From RGIG426 sp045598965 (GTDB taxonomy: Bacteria; Bacillota; Clostridia; Oscillospirales; Acutalibacteraceae): a stretch of 64,000 nt of DNA. Below the pieces are notes generated by a model. That model was not told where the DNA came from. It worked only from the letters and a program-made list of their open reading frames with translations, and did no database searches. The translations under genes and the position numbers were made by a program. Numbering within the stretch: the stretch's first letter is position 1; each line of letters starts with the position of its first letter. Shown piece after piece: positions 1 to 9,111 of the stretch. Where the stretch lies: NCBI GenBank assembly GCA_045598965.1, contig JAZRVH010000007.1, positions 62,001 to 126,000 on the forward strand, read 5' to 3'.

Positions 1-140
1 ACGCTGACAAAACTGGGGTGCAAACCCGCAATCGCTTCGGTGGCAATTTTCACCGTGTCGAACGCCGCATCCGTTTTCGGGGGAAACACCTCGAACGACA
101 GCGACAGTTTATCTTGGTTTAGGATTTCAGATAATTTCAT
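1..140 (-). CDS. metF: Methylenetetrahydrofolate reductase, N-terminal fragment
   Basis: Partial gene: the window holds only the first 46 codons, and the rest lies to the left of position 1. The reading begins MKLSEILNQD and continues with SFEVFPPKTD and HPSFVSV, the conserved start of the MetF TIM barrel. The enzyme reduces 5,10-methylene-THF to 5-methyl-THF for methionine synthesis. An AAAGGGCG ribosome binding site lies upstream of the ATG. Identification rests on this short conserved stretch, so subfamily and completeness cannot be judged. Confidence 0.85.
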   Translation of the reverse strand, partial: MKLSEILNQDKLSLSFEVFPPKTDAAFDTVKIATEAIAGLHPSFVS

Positions 141-215
141 ATAAGCACGCCCTTTTTGGGTAATATTTAATCTATTATAAACCAAAGATTTCCTAAATGC
201 AACGGTTTTATAAAA

Positions 216-275
216 GAAAAATCCCCGATAGGGCTGCAATATCCTAATCTTGCATTGCCCAAACCGGGGATTTTA
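216..275 (-). terminator. Rho-independent terminator of the NSS transporter gene
   Basis: ATCCCCG near 221 pairs with CGGGGAT near 265-271, and on the minus strand the stem is followed by a T-rich run. It lies just after the transporter stop codon at 278 and before metF. Confidence 0.7.
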
Positions 276-277
276 TA

Positions 278-1618
278 TTAGTTCCACTGGAACGTAATCA
301 TACCGTACACGTAGATAAACAAAATGATGACCGGAAGAATATAGGTGAAAATCGGTTTCATCCAAGTTTTAACTTTTAATCCTTCGCCGGCGTTGGCTTC
401 GTTCATAAAGTTATCGAAGCCCCATCCATAACGTTTGTTACAACAAAACAGGACGAATATAAGTGAGCCGAGCGGTAACAGGTTTTTGGATACGAGGAAA
501 TCCCAGAAATCCAACCAAGCACTATCGGGCCCGAACGGGTGGAATTGCCACACGCTGTATCCGAGGGCGGTGGTCAGCGAGAGGAGAAACATGACTGCTC
601 CGCACAAGATGGCACCTTTTTTGCGGCTGAACCCGGTGACATCCCGCACACAGGCGAGAATGTTCTCATACACCGCCAGCGACGTGGACAGTGCCGCAAA
701 GGTCATAAACAGAAAGAATAACGCACCCCACCAGCGTCCGTTCGGCATTTTGGTGAACACGGTGGTCATCGAGTTAAACAGCAGTGCCGGCCCGGCGGTG
801 ACCTCGATGTCGTAGGTGGCACAAGAGGGGAAGATGATGAGTCCCGCCACGACGGCAACAAAAGTGTCCAGTGTAATGATGGTGACGGATTCGCCCATCA
901 GCGAACGGTCTTTGCCGATATAACTGCCGAAAATGGCCATGGCACCGATGCCGAGGCTGAGTGTAAAGAAGGCTTGTTCCATTGCGGAAACCACGGTGGT
1001 GCCGGTGATTTTCTTGAAATCGGGTTTCAAGTAAAACGACACCCCTTCACCGGCGTTGGGGAGACACAGACTGCGTACCGCCAAAAACACCATCAACCCG
1101 AGAAGAGCAATCATAATTACCTTGGTGACCCGTTCAAGACCGCTTTGTATGTTGAAACACAAAATGCCAAAGCAGAGGACAACGGTGACGGCGAGGAACA
1201 GTACGTTGATGGCGGGGTCGCTAATCATCGCTTCAAATGTGAGCTGTTCGGCTTGTCCTTGAACGAACTTCATAAAATAGTACATCATCCAGCCGGTGAC
1301 CACGCTGTAAAACGCCATAAGACAGACGTTTCCGAGCAGGGCAAAACCGCCGTGAATATGCCATTTTGTTCTCGGTCGCTCTAACTTTTGGTACATTTTA
1401 ATGGGTGGCGATTGGGCGGCACGGCCGATAGAAAACTCCATGACCATAACCGGAAGTCCCAAAAGAACGAGAAAAACAAGGTAAAGAAGCACAAAAATGC
1501 CGCCGCCGTTTTGCCCTACCATCCACGGGAATTTCCATACATTGCCGCACCCGATGGCACAGCCGGCACTAAGCAGAATAAACCCTAATCGACTGCCTAA
1601 TTTTTCATGGTTGCTCAT
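278..1618 (-). CDS. Sodium:neurotransmitter symporter (NSS/SNF) family transporter
   Basis: Predicted 446-residue polytopic membrane protein of the NSS/SNF family, which couples Na+ entry to uptake of amino acids or related amines. The N-terminus carries the signature GCGNVWKFPW (about residues 23-32), corresponding to the unwound TM1 substrate/Na+ site of LeuT-type transporters. About 11-12 hydrophobic segments follow, and the length is normal for bacterial members. The ATG at 1618 was chosen because AAAGGAG lies 11 bases upstream; the frame stays open further upstream but without a better site. The substrate cannot be predicted. The ZIP transporter gene lies upstream, about 70 bp away on the same strand, and may be co-transcribed. 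Confidence 0.88.
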   Translation of the reverse strand: MSNHEKLGSRLGFILLSAGCAIGCGNVWKFPWMVGQNGGGIFVLLYLVFLVLLGLPVMVMEFSIGRAAQSPPIKMYQKLERPRTKWHIHGGFALLGNVCLMAFYSVVTGWMMYYFMKFVQGQAEQLTFEAMISDPAINVLFLAVTVVLCFGILCFNIQSGLERVTKVIMIALLGLMVFLAVRSLCLPNAGEGVSFYLKPDFKKITGTTVVSAMEQAFFTLSLGIGAMAIFGSYIGKDRSLMGESVTIITLDTFVAVVAGLIIFPSCATYDIEVTAGPALLFNSMTTVFTKMPNGRWWGALFFLFMTFAALSTSLAVYENILACVRDVTGFSRKKGAILCGAVMFLLSLTTALGYSVWQFHPFGPDSAWLDFWDFLVSKNLLPLGSLIFVLFCCNKRYGWGFDNFMNEANAGEGLKVKTWMKPIFTYILPVIILFIYVYGMITFQWN

Positions 1619-1690
1619 AAGGCCTGTATCTCCTTTTTTTACAGATGATACGGATATTAAAGCACAATTTTTTGAAAAATGCAAGAGAGA

Positions 1691-2485
1691 TTATCCGCCG
1701 AGTGCCACATCCAAAAGCATCATTAAAGCAAAGCCGCCGACAATTCCGGCGGTGGCAAAATACGGGTGAGCTTCCTTGTTTTGCTGACATTCAGGGATAA
1801 GCTCGTGTACCGCCACAAGAATCATGGCTCCTGCCGCAAAGGCGAGTGCATAGGGGAGGAGAATGGATACGTTTGCGACGAGAAGAGCACCGATAACGCC
1901 GGCGATGGGTTCCACCATCCCCGATGCCTGCCCGATGAGAAAACTGCGTCCCCGTCCGCACCCCTCACGGTAAAGGGGAAGGGATACGGCGGCTCCCTCG
2001 GGGAAATTTTGTAAAGCGATGCCGAGAGCGAGCGTAATGGCTCCCGCAAAGGCCTCCGGACTTGTCCCTTTGGAAAGAGCACCAAAGGCTACGCCTACGG
2101 CGGCTCCCTCGGGGATGTTATGAAGCGTGATGGAGAGAACGAGCAAAACTATACGGGATAACCGGTCGCCGCTGCTTTTGTCTGCTTTTTTTCTGCAGGC
2201 TTTAACTGCCTTATCGCTTGCCCACAAAAAGACGGCACCGCACAAAAAGCCGATGGTTGCCACAAGCCATGCAGGTGTTTTCAGCGTTTCTCTTGCCCGG
2301 TCGATAGCGGGGTCTAACAGCGACCAAAAGGAGGCGGCAATCATAACGCCTGCCGCAAATCCCAAGGTTAAATTCAACCATTTTTCGTCGGTTTTTTTGA
2401 AAAATAACACCACACCTGCCCCTAAAGCGGTAACACCCCAGGTGACAAGCGTGGCACCAAGTGCCCACAAAATAGAATTGTCCAC
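1691..2485 (-). CDS. ZIP family divalent metal transporter (ZupT-like)
   Basis: Predicted 264-residue membrane protein with eight or so hydrophobic segments. It has the ZIP metal-site motifs HNIPEG (about residues 122-127, TM4) and NFPEGA (about 160-165, TM5). ZIP proteins import Zn2+, Fe2+ or Mn2+. The GTG at 2485 fits best because GAGGTGG sits 5-6 bases upstream; a GTG at 2494 would overlap that site. The NSS transporter gene lies downstream on the same strand after a short gap. Metal specificity cannot be read from the sequence. Confidence 0.88.
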   Translation of the reverse strand: MDNSILWALGATLVTWGVTALGAGVVLFFKKTDEKWLNLTLGFAAGVMIAASFWSLLDPAIDRARETLKTPAWLVATIGFLCGAVFLWASDKAVKACRKKADKSSGDRLSRIVLLVLSITLHNIPEGAAVGVAFGALSKGTSPEAFAGAITLALGIALQNFPEGAAVSLPLYREGCGRGRSFLIGQASGMVEPIAGVIGALLVANVSILLPYALAFAAGAMILVAVHELIPECQQNKEAHPYFATAGIVGGFALMMLLDVALGG

Positions 2486-2591
2486 AAAAACCACCTCAAC
2501 CCACTATATGTCCACTTTTCGCTTTCCGCCACTTGCAAATCGGCGGTGAGTGCGTTATAATGAACGGGTATGTGCAAAGGAGGTGCCGCCA

Positions 2592-4502
2592 ATGTTTTAT
2601 AAGATTGTAAACGGAGCTGTGTCGTGCGGTGCCGAAACGATTTTGGAACGGGTGGATTTTGAAATCCGTGACAAAGAGAAAATAGCGGTGGTGGGCCGCA
2701 ACGGTTGCGGAAAAACCACCTTGCTTCGAGCGATTTTAGGGGAATATGAACTGGAACAGGGAACGGGCGAGGAAGCGTTTTCCGTGACCTATGCCGGAGA
2801 GCCGACCATCGGCTATATGCGACAGACGGATTTCGAGGACGAGAGTGTTACGCTGTTGGATGAGGTGAAATCCGTTTTTGCACCGCTTCTTGAAATCGAA
2901 CAACGCCTTTTAGCCCTTGAAGCCGCCATGGCGACCGCACCTACGGAAGCGATGCTTACGGAATATAGTGAGCTTCATGAGGAATACGAGAGAAAAGACG
3001 GCTACACCTATAAAAAAGAATATGAAACCATGGTAAAAAAATTCGGGTTTTCCGAAAGCGACAAGCAAAAACCGCTCAGAGAGTTTTCGGGCGGTCAGCG
3101 TACCCGCATTGCGTTTTGCAAGTTGCTTTTGAGCAAGCCGGATATTTTGCTTTTGGACGAGCCGACCAACCACTTGGATATCGAGACCATTCGCTGGCTT
3201 GAGGAGTATTTACAGCACTACCGTTCGGCGGTGGTGGTTGTCTCTCACGACCGTATGTTTCTTGACAAAATTGTGGGAACGGTCTATGAGGTTGAATACG
3301 GAGAAACCAAACGATATACCGGCAACTATGCCGCTTTCGAAAAACAAAAGCGGGAAAACTACCAAAAACAACGCCGGGATTATGCGGCACAACAAGCGGA
3401 AATCGCAAGGCTTACAAGGCTCGTGGAACGGTTTCGTTATAAACCTACCAAAGCGGCAATGGCCCAATCGAAGCTCAAGCAAATCGAGCGAATGGTGAAA
3501 ATTGATGCTCCCGACCGTTACGATTTGCGTACCTTTCACGCTGAATTTCAACCGGAGGAGGACAGCGTGAAAAAGGTGCTGTCTGTTACCGATTTGTCTA
3601 TCGGTTATGAGGAGTCTCTTGCCACGCTCAACTTTGAGGTGATGCGGGGCGAAAAGGTGGGAATCATCGGCAAAAACGGCATCGGAAAATCCACCTTGCT
3701 CAAGACGCTTGTGGGGATTACCGAGCCGCTTTCCGGACGATATGAATTCGGTGTGCGGGCGAAGATCGGGTATTTCGACCAGCAACAAGCGTTGCGAGGC
3801 GGTAGTCAGACGGTGCTTGACGATTTTTGTGCGGAATATCCGCAAATGCTTCAATCCCAAGCCCGTACCGCTCTCGGTGCATTCCAATTTTGCGGAGACG
3901 ATGTGTTCAAGCCGTTGGATGCGTTGTCCGGCGGCGAGCGAGTGCGGTTGGCACTGTGCAAAATATTGCGTCGCCGTCCAAACGTTTTGCTATTGGACGA
4001 ACCCACCAACCACATGGACATTGTGGGCAAAGAAACTCTTGAAAATATGCTTTCGGAATACGAGGGAACCATTTTGTTTGTGTCCCACGACCGCTATTTT
4101 GTCAAAAAGCTTGCCGATCACCTTCTTGTGTTTGATGACGGCGTGAAGGTGCTTCCCTTTGGCTATGACGAGTATGAGGAAATGCTGCAAGCGAACGAGG
4201 AATCGCCGGCTGAAGGCAAACCCGCTACCGTGAAAGTGGAAAAAGGCGGCAAAAAACGGTTTACAACCCCGCTGAAAGAGCTTTCCCGTCTGCAAAAGCG
4301 AGTGGAAAAGCTGGAAAAAGATATCGACGCCGCCGAGGCGGAACTTTCGGCGTTGGAGGCGGAAGCTCAGCAACCGGACGTCGCCTCTGACTATGTACGC
4401 TTGTCGGAGATTTCAAAACAGCAGGCGACGCTTCGTGCCCGCATTGACGAGATGACCGACGAATGGGCATCCGATTCCGAAAAGCTTGCGGATCTCTCTT
4501 AA
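2592..4502 (+). CDS. ABC-F family ATPase (Uup/EttA-like translation factor)
   Basis: Soluble 636-residue protein with two ABC cassettes and no membrane segments, the ABC-F layout. Cassette 1 has Walker A GRNGCGKTT (about 35-43), signature FSGGQRTRIAF and Walker B LLLDEPTNHLD. A charged helical linker follows, then cassette 2 with GKNGIGKST, LSGGERVRLAL and LLLDEPTNHMD. The C-terminal 80-90 residues form a charged coiled coil as in Uup. Such proteins act on stalled ribosomes; some confer antibiotic resistance, but nothing here points to that. The ATG at 2592 follows a strong AAAGGAGG site; an upstream in-frame start at 2550 lacks one. Confidence 0.9.
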   Translation: MFYKIVNGAVSCGAETILERVDFEIRDKEKIAVVGRNGCGKTTLLRAILGEYELEQGTGEEAFSVTYAGEPTIGYMRQTDFEDESVTLLDEVKSVFAPLLEIEQRLLALEAAMATAPTEAMLTEYSELHEEYERKDGYTYKKEYETMVKKFGFSESDKQKPLREFSGGQRTRIAFCKLLLSKPDILLLDEPTNHLDIETIRWLEEYLQHYRSAVVVVSHDRMFLDKIVGTVYEVEYGETKRYTGNYAAFEKQKRENYQKQRRDYAAQQAEIARLTRLVERFRYKPTKAAMAQSKLKQIERMVKIDAPDRYDLRTFHAEFQPEEDSVKKVLSVTDLSIGYEESLATLNFEVMRGEKVGIIGKNGIGKSTLLKTLVGITEPLSGRYEFGVRAKIGYFDQQQALRGGSQTVLDDFCAEYPQMLQSQARTALGAFQFCGDDVFKPLDALSGGERVRLALCKILRRRPNVLLLDEPTNHMDIVGKETLENMLSEYEGTILFVSHDRYFVKKLADHLLVFDDGVKVLPFGYDEYEEMLQANEESPAEGKPATVKVEKGGKKRFTTPLKELSRLQKRVEKLEKDIDAAEAELSALEAEAQQPDVASDYVRLSEISKQQATLRARIDEMTDEWASDSEKLADLS

Positions 4503-4519
4503 ATTTTTGTCGGAAATCG

Positions 4520-4549
4520 TTGACAAATCCCGTAAATATAGGGTAAAAT
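4520..4549 (+). promoter_or_regulatory. Sigma-A type promoter of gltX-glnS
   Basis: TTGACA at 4520-4525 and TAAAAT at 4544-4549 with an 18 bp spacer, about 50 bp upstream of gltX. Confidence 0.7.
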
Positions 4550-4602
4550 AAACTATTGACGTACCATTCTTGATTTTTTACAGAAACGAAGGTTTTTTAC
4601 GT

Positions 4603-6255
4603 ATGGCAACATGGAAAGACGTGGCGGCGGTGTTATTCCCCGATGTAACCCGCACGCCGGACGATTATGAAGCAATGTATCCGCCCCGCAATTTGGCAGA
4701 GGGGGCTCGTGTCACCCGTGTGGCACCGTCGCCTACCGGCTATTTGCACCTCGGCGTGTTTTACTCCGCACTTATTGACCGCCTAACGGCGGATGCCTCC
4801 AAGGGACTTTTTTATTTCCGTTTGGAGGATACCGATAAAAAGCGAGAGGTTGAGGGCGGAGCCGACGATATTTTGGCATCTCTCAACCGCTTTGGACTTC
4901 CCATTGACGAGGGGTTTGTGGCTCCCGGAAAAGTGGAGGGCGACTACGGCTCTTACGTCCAATCCGAACGGGTGGAGATTTACCACACCTATGTGAAATG
5001 GCTCGTGGAAAATGAGCGGGCGTATCCCTGCTTCTGCAAGCCGGAGGATACCGCCAAAACCCGTGAGGAGCAGGAAGCCAAGAAGCTTCGCACCGGCTAC
5101 TACGGGGACTTTGCTCCCTGCCGCAAACTGACCGCTGATGAGGCACTCAAAAAAATAGATGCGGGCGAACCGTATGTGCTTCGTCTGCGTTCGGATGGCG
5201 ATGAAGAGCGGCGAGTGAAGTTTGACGATATGATTAAAGGTCATATCGAAATGCCGGAAAACGACGAGGATTTTGTTCTCCTTAAATCCGACGGTGTGCC
5301 CACCTACCACTTCGCCCATGCGGTGGATGACCACTTGATGCGGACAACCCACGTTATTCGTGGCGATGAATGGCTGTCCAGCGTGCCGAAGCATTTACAG
5401 CTGTTCCGTCTGCTTAATTTCAAAGCTCCGAAATATGCCCATATCAGCCCGATTATGGTGGAAGAGGACGGCCACAAACGCAAGCTGTCCAAGCGGAAAG
5501 ACCCTCAAGCCGCTATGCACTTTTATGCACAGCAGGGGTATCCGGCAGGGAGCGTTCTTGAATATTTGATGACTATTGCCAGCAGCGAATTTGAGCAATG
5601 GCGAAAAGCCAACCCGACCGCCGATCGCCGCACTTTCCCGTTTAACATCAAAAAAATGAGCGTGTCCGGTGCGTTGTTCGATTTGCAAAAGATGAACGAC
5701 GTTTCGAAAAACGTGATTGCGGTCATGTCGGCGGACGAGGTCACCGAAGCGGTGCTCGCCTGGGCAGAGGAATACGATAAAGAGTATTTCGCCCTGCTTG
5801 ACCGTGACCGTGTGCTTGCCAAAAACATTTTTGCCATCGACCGAGACAAACCGAAGCCCCGCAAGGATATGGCAAAATGGAGCGATGCTCCGGCCTATAC
5901 GGCGTTTTTCTTTGACGAAACCTACGTTCCGACGACGGAGCTTCCCGAAGCGGTCTCTCCGGACGATGCCAAAGCGATTTTGACCGCCTACGCCGCCGAT
6001 TACAAAGAGGTCTCCGACCAGGCGGAGTGGTTCGAGCGGGTAAAAGCGATTTGTGCACCGTTGGGCTTTTGCCCCGATGTGAAGGAATTTAAGCAAAATC
6101 CCGATGCCTATAAAGGCCACGTGGGCGATGTGAGCACGGTACTGCGTTTGGCGGTTACCGGTCGCCGCAACACGCCTGACCTTTGCCGCATTATGGAACT
6201 TTTGGGAACCGAGCGTGTGTTGGCACGGTTAAATGCCGCTGTCGCTTCGCTTTAA
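4603..6255 (+). CDS. gltX: Glutamyl-tRNA synthetase
   Basis: Class I aminoacyl-tRNA synthetase of 550 residues charging tRNA-Glu. The HIGH-like site reads PSPTGYLHLG near residue 47 and the KMSKS-like loop reads KLSKRKD near residue 300. It is longer and more divergent than the usual 480-500 residue bacterial GltX, with a distinct C-terminal anticodon-binding region. The ATG at 4603 follows a weak CGAAGG site; an upstream TTG at 4570 is possible but lacks conservation. glnS follows after 12 bp, so the pair is an operon driven by the 4520 promoter. Confidence 0.85.
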   Translation: MATWKDVAAVLFPDVTRTPDDYEAMYPPRNLAEGARVTRVAPSPTGYLHLGVFYSALIDRLTADASKGLFYFRLEDTDKKREVEGGADDILASLNRFGLPIDEGFVAPGKVEGDYGSYVQSERVEIYHTYVKWLVENERAYPCFCKPEDTAKTREEQEAKKLRTGYYGDFAPCRKLTADEALKKIDAGEPYVLRLRSDGDEERRVKFDDMIKGHIEMPENDEDFVLLKSDGVPTYHFAHAVDDHLMRTTHVIRGDEWLSSVPKHLQLFRLLNFKAPKYAHISPIMVEEDGHKRKLSKRKDPQAAMHFYAQQGYPAGSVLEYLMTIASSEFEQWRKANPTADRRTFPFNIKKMSVSGALFDLQKMNDVSKNVIAVMSADEVTEAVLAWAEEYDKEYFALLDRDRVLAKNIFAIDRDKPKPRKDMAKWSDAPAYTAFFFDETYVPTTELPEAVSPDDAKAILTAYAADYKEVSDQAEWFERVKAICAPLGFCPDVKEFKQNPDAYKGHVGDVSTVLRLAVTGRRNTPDLCRIMELLGTERVLARLNAAVASL

Positions 6256-6267
6256 GGAGGAGAAAAA

Positions 6268-7938
6268 ATGGCAGAAGAACTCACCGCCAAGGGCGGCAAC
6301 TTTATCCGTGAGATTATCGACGAGGAACTGAAAGAGGGCGGCCGTTGCTATGGCAAAAAGGTGCATACCCGTTTCCCGCCGGAGCCGAACGGCTATTTGC
6401 ATATCGGTCACGTGAAGGCGTTGTGTATCGACTTCGGTATGGCGGAGACCTACGGTGGCATCTGCAATTTGCGGATGGACGACACCAACCCCGCCAAAGA
6501 GGATGAGGAGTATGTGGAAGCCATTAAAGAGGATATCCACTGGCTCGGTTTTGACTGGGATGACCGGTTCTATTACGCCTCCGACTATTTCGAAAAAATG
6601 TATGAATTTGCCGTGGGTCTTATCAAAAAAGGACTTGCCTATGTGTGCGAGTTGTCGCCGGAAGAGGTGCGTGACAACCGAGGCGACCTGACCCATCCGG
6701 CAACCAGCCCGTACCGTGACCGCCCGATTGAGGAAAGCCTTGATTTGTTTTCTCGGATGCGTGCCGGCGAATTCCCGGACGGCAAAATGACCCTGCGTGC
6801 TCGCATTGACCTTTCAAGCGGCAACTTCAATATGCGTGACCCGGTTATTTATCGTATTCACCACGCCGAGCATCATCGCCAGGGCAACAAATGGTGCATT
6901 TACCCGATGTACGACTTCGCCCATCCTATTGAGGATATGCTGGAGGATATCACCCATTCCCTTTGCTCGCTGGAGTTTGAGGACCACCGTCCTTTGTACA
7001 ACTGGGTGAGAGAGAATATCGACTACGACACGAATCCCCGCCAGATTGAATTTGCCCGTCTCGGCATCAACCACACGGTGTTGTCGAAACGCAAGCTTCG
7101 CCAGCTGGTGGAGGAGGGCATTGTCTCCGGTTGGGACGATCCCCGTATGCCCACCTTGTCCGGCTTGCGTCGTCGTGGATATACGCCGGCATCCGTCAAG
7201 AATTTTATTGAGCGTATCGGTGTCGCCAAGGTGCCGAACACAGTGGAAATCGCTCTGCTTGAGCATTGCCTTCGTGAAGACCTTAACGAAAATGCCACCC
7301 GTGCGTTGGCGGTGCTTCATCCGGTGAAGCTTACCGTGACCAACTATCCCGAAGGGGAGGGAGAGGTGTTCGAGGTCGAGAACAACCCCACCAAAGAGAA
7401 CAGCGGCACCCATAAAGTCAGTTTCTCCAAACACCTGTATATCGAGCAGGACGATTTTATGGAGGAACCGGTAAAAGCCTATTTCCGCTTTTTCCCCGGC
7501 AACGAGGTACGCCTGAAATCCGCCTATGTGGTCAAATGCACCGGCTGTGTCAAAGATGAAGCCGGCAACGTGGTTGAGGTGTTGTGTGAGTATGACCCCG
7601 AAACCCGTGGCGGAAATACGCCCGACGGCAGAAAAGTGAAAGGCACCGTCCATTGGGTGGATGCCGCTACCGCTGTAGATGCCGAGGTGCGGTTGTATAG
7701 CCTTTTGTTCAGTGACCCCGACCCGGATGCCTCCGGCAAAGACTTTATCGCTTGCCTTAATCCCGATTCGCTCGAAACCCTTAAGGGGTGCAAGCTCGAA
7801 GCGGCATTGAGCGATGCTAAAGCCGGCGACGGTTATCAGTTTATGCGGCTCGGATATTTCTGTGCCGATAAGGACAGCACGCCGGACAACCTTATCTTTA
7901 ACCGCTCCGTGAGCCTCAAAGACAGCTTCAAGAAATAA
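6268..7938 (+). CDS. glnS: Glutaminyl-tRNA synthetase
   Basis: Predicted 556-residue class I synthetase. It has FPPEPNGYLHIGHVKA with a perfect HIGH motif (about residues 36-51), the GlnRS-typical RMDDTNP, and the KMSKS-like VLSKRKL. The length matches bacterial GlnRS. It charges tRNA-Gln directly; many Firmicutes instead use a misacylating GltX plus GatCAB, so a GlnRS directly behind gltX is of interest. AAGGAGG precedes the ATG, and the gene ends at a strong terminator (7971). Confidence 0.93.
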   Translation: MAEELTAKGGNFIREIIDEELKEGGRCYGKKVHTRFPPEPNGYLHIGHVKALCIDFGMAETYGGICNLRMDDTNPAKEDEEYVEAIKEDIHWLGFDWDDRFYYASDYFEKMYEFAVGLIKKGLAYVCELSPEEVRDNRGDLTHPATSPYRDRPIEESLDLFSRMRAGEFPDGKMTLRARIDLSSGNFNMRDPVIYRIHHAEHHRQGNKWCIYPMYDFAHPIEDMLEDITHSLCSLEFEDHRPLYNWVRENIDYDTNPRQIEFARLGINHTVLSKRKLRQLVEEGIVSGWDDPRMPTLSGLRRRGYTPASVKNFIERIGVAKVPNTVEIALLEHCLREDLNENATRALAVLHPVKLTVTNYPEGEGEVFEVENNPTKENSGTHKVSFSKHLYIEQDDFMEEPVKAYFRFFPGNEVRLKSAYVVKCTGCVKDEAGNVVEVLCEYDPETRGGNTPDGRKVKGTVHWVDAATAVDAEVRLYSLLFSDPDPDASGKDFIACLNPDSLETLKGCKLEAALSDAKAGDGYQFMRLGYFCADKDSTPDNLIFNRSVSLKDSFKK

Positions 7939-7970
7939 GGATATCTATTATATAAAAGAGCATCTAAAAA

Positions 7971-7998
7971 GAGCATCGGTTTTCCGATGCTCTTTTTT
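7971..7998 (+). terminator. Rho-independent terminator of gltX-glnS
   Basis: GAGCATCGG (7971-7979), TTTT loop, CCGATGCTC (7984-7992), then a run of six T. Confidence 0.9.
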
Positions 7999-8057
7999 GC
8001 AAAAAGTCGAGACAACGTTTCTTATAAAAGAATTCGGGCGGCATCTATAAAACAAAA

Positions 8058-8087
8058 ACACCCTTACCAAACATTCGGTAAGGGTGT
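8058..8087 (-). terminator. Terminator of the XRE regulator gene
   Basis: ACACCCTTACC (8058-8068) pairs with GGTAAGGGTGT (8077-8087). Read on the minus strand a TTTTGTTTT tract follows. The stem touches the stop codon of the regulator. Confidence 0.85.
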
Positions 8088-8329
8088 TATTCGTTGACGG
8101 GAGAAAAACGGGGTGAAAACTCAACGCCGTTGATAATGTAGTCAATGGAAACGTCGAAATACTCGGAGATCTGCCGAAGCATTTGCACATCGGGGCTTCG
8201 TTTGCCGTTTTCGTAGTAGGAGAGAGCCTCACGGCTGATATTTAACTCCATCGCAACCTTTTGTTGGCTAAACCCCTTTTTCTTACGGATTTCTCGCAGG
8301 CCGACCAAACCAATAGGCACGTCGCTCAT
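8087..8329 (-). CDS. XRE/Cro family HTH repressor, divergent from the pilin-like gene
   Basis: An 80-residue DNA-binding protein that is almost all HTH_3 domain: LREIRKKKGFSQQKVAMELN followed by ISREALSYYENGKRSPD, with GFSQQKVA as helix 2 and ISREALSYYE as the recognition helix. The ATG at 8329 has GAAAGGAG 7-8 bases upstream; longer in-frame starts lack one. It diverges from the pilin-like gene, and the two palindromes at 8390-8406 and 8414-8430 between them are the likely operators, so autoregulation plus control of the pilin-like gene is a reasonable inference. Confidence 0.88.
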   Translation of the reverse strand: MSDVPIGLVGLREIRKKKGFSQQKVAMELNISREALSYYENGKRSPDVQMLRQISEYFDVSIDYIINGVEFSPRFSPVNE

Positions 8330-8379
8330 AAAAATTCTCCTTTCGCAAAAAATTTTTTGCGATTTTTTGAAAAATCCTC

Positions 8380-8408
8380 TTGACAATATTGTAACACTGT
8401 GTTACACT
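8380..8408 (+). promoter_or_regulatory. Promoter of the pilin-like gene
   Basis: TTGACA (8380-8385), a 17 bp spacer, and TACACT (8403-8408). The first operator palindrome lies across the spacer and the -10 element, so a bound repressor would block polymerase. Confidence 0.65.
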
Positions 8409-8430
8409 CTGTTTGTAACAAATTGTTACA
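8390..8430. promoter_or_regulatory. Two perfect operator palindromes (TGTAACAn-n-nTGTTACA)
   Basis: Site 1, TGTAACAC-T-GTGTTACA, covers 8390-8406. Site 2, TGTAACAA-A-TTGTTACA, covers 8414-8430. Both are exact 8-1-8 inverted repeats with identical outer seven bases, and their centres are 24 bp apart, a little over two helical turns. They lie between a divergent XRE gene and the gene they probably control. Confidence 0.8.
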
Positions 8431-8543
8431 TTTTTCCGAAAATCAAAAGAATTTTGCGGAATTTTTGAGTAACATGTCCAAATCGAGCGGGTCAACTCCC
8501 CGTTCGTTGGAATACAAACATTTTTGAAAAGGAGAAATGTCTT

Positions 8544-8984
8544 ATGAAAAAAATGAACAAAAAAGGCTTTACCTTGATGGAAATGCTCATCGTTATTGCG
8601 ATTATCGCCATCTTGATTGCCATCGCCATCCCGACCTTCACCGCCGCTTTGGAGAAATCCCGTCAAAAGACGGACCTCGCCAACGCCCGTGCGTTGAAAT
8701 CCCTCGTCGTTGCCCAGTTTATGGCTGCTGACGGCGGCGAGCAACCTGTTGACGTCAAAGCCAAAATTGATGCGTTGAGTGGCACGAATGTCGAGGTCTT
8801 CTATCTGAACAAAGATGGTCAGCAACTGTGCAAGGCAGAGGACAAAGCAACCAAGGCTATGCCGCTGACTTCGAAAGACTTCAAAGATGCTGCTGATGCT
8901 ACCATCGGCAAGTACGTTTCCTGCTCCTTCGACAAAGATTGCATGATGAAGAACAGCCAGCCGACCCTCGATGTTGAGTCCTAA
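8544..8984 (+). CDS. Type IV pilin-like prepilin
   Basis: A 146-residue protein with the class III prepilin signature: a short basic leader ending KKG, then FTLMEMLIVIAIIAILIAIAI, with Glu at position 5 of the mature form. Cleavage after Gly and N-methylation of Phe by a PilD/ComC-type peptidase are expected. The rest is a small globular domain with four Cys that could form disulfides. No other pilus or competence gene is nearby, so this is an orphan pilin or pseudopilin (ComGC-like or a minor pilin). AAAAGGAG precedes the ATG. Confidence 0.85.
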   Translation: MKKMNKKGFTLMEMLIVIAIIAILIAIAIPTFTAALEKSRQKTDLANARALKSLVVAQFMAADGGEQPVDVKAKIDALSGTNVEVFYLNKDGQQLCKAEDKATKAMPLTSKDFKDAADATIGKYVSCSFDKDCMMKNSQPTLDVES

Positions 8985-9023
8985 TTTAGGAATCAGCTGA
9001 ACACATCTAAATAGTGAACTTCC

Positions 9024-9054
9024 GGGCGGAGGATGAGAGTTGCATCCTCCGCCC
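9024..9054 (+). terminator. GC-rich hairpin after the pilin-like gene
   Basis: GGGCGGAGGATG (9024-9035) and CATCCTCCGCCC (9043-9054) pair perfectly over 12 bp. No T-run follows, so it may act as a weak terminator or as a 3'-end stabiliser. Confidence 0.6.
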
Positions 9055-9111
9055 TAACACTATAAAATGCACAGACTCGGGTTTTGAAAAAACTTGTGGT
9101 GTGCATCTTGG

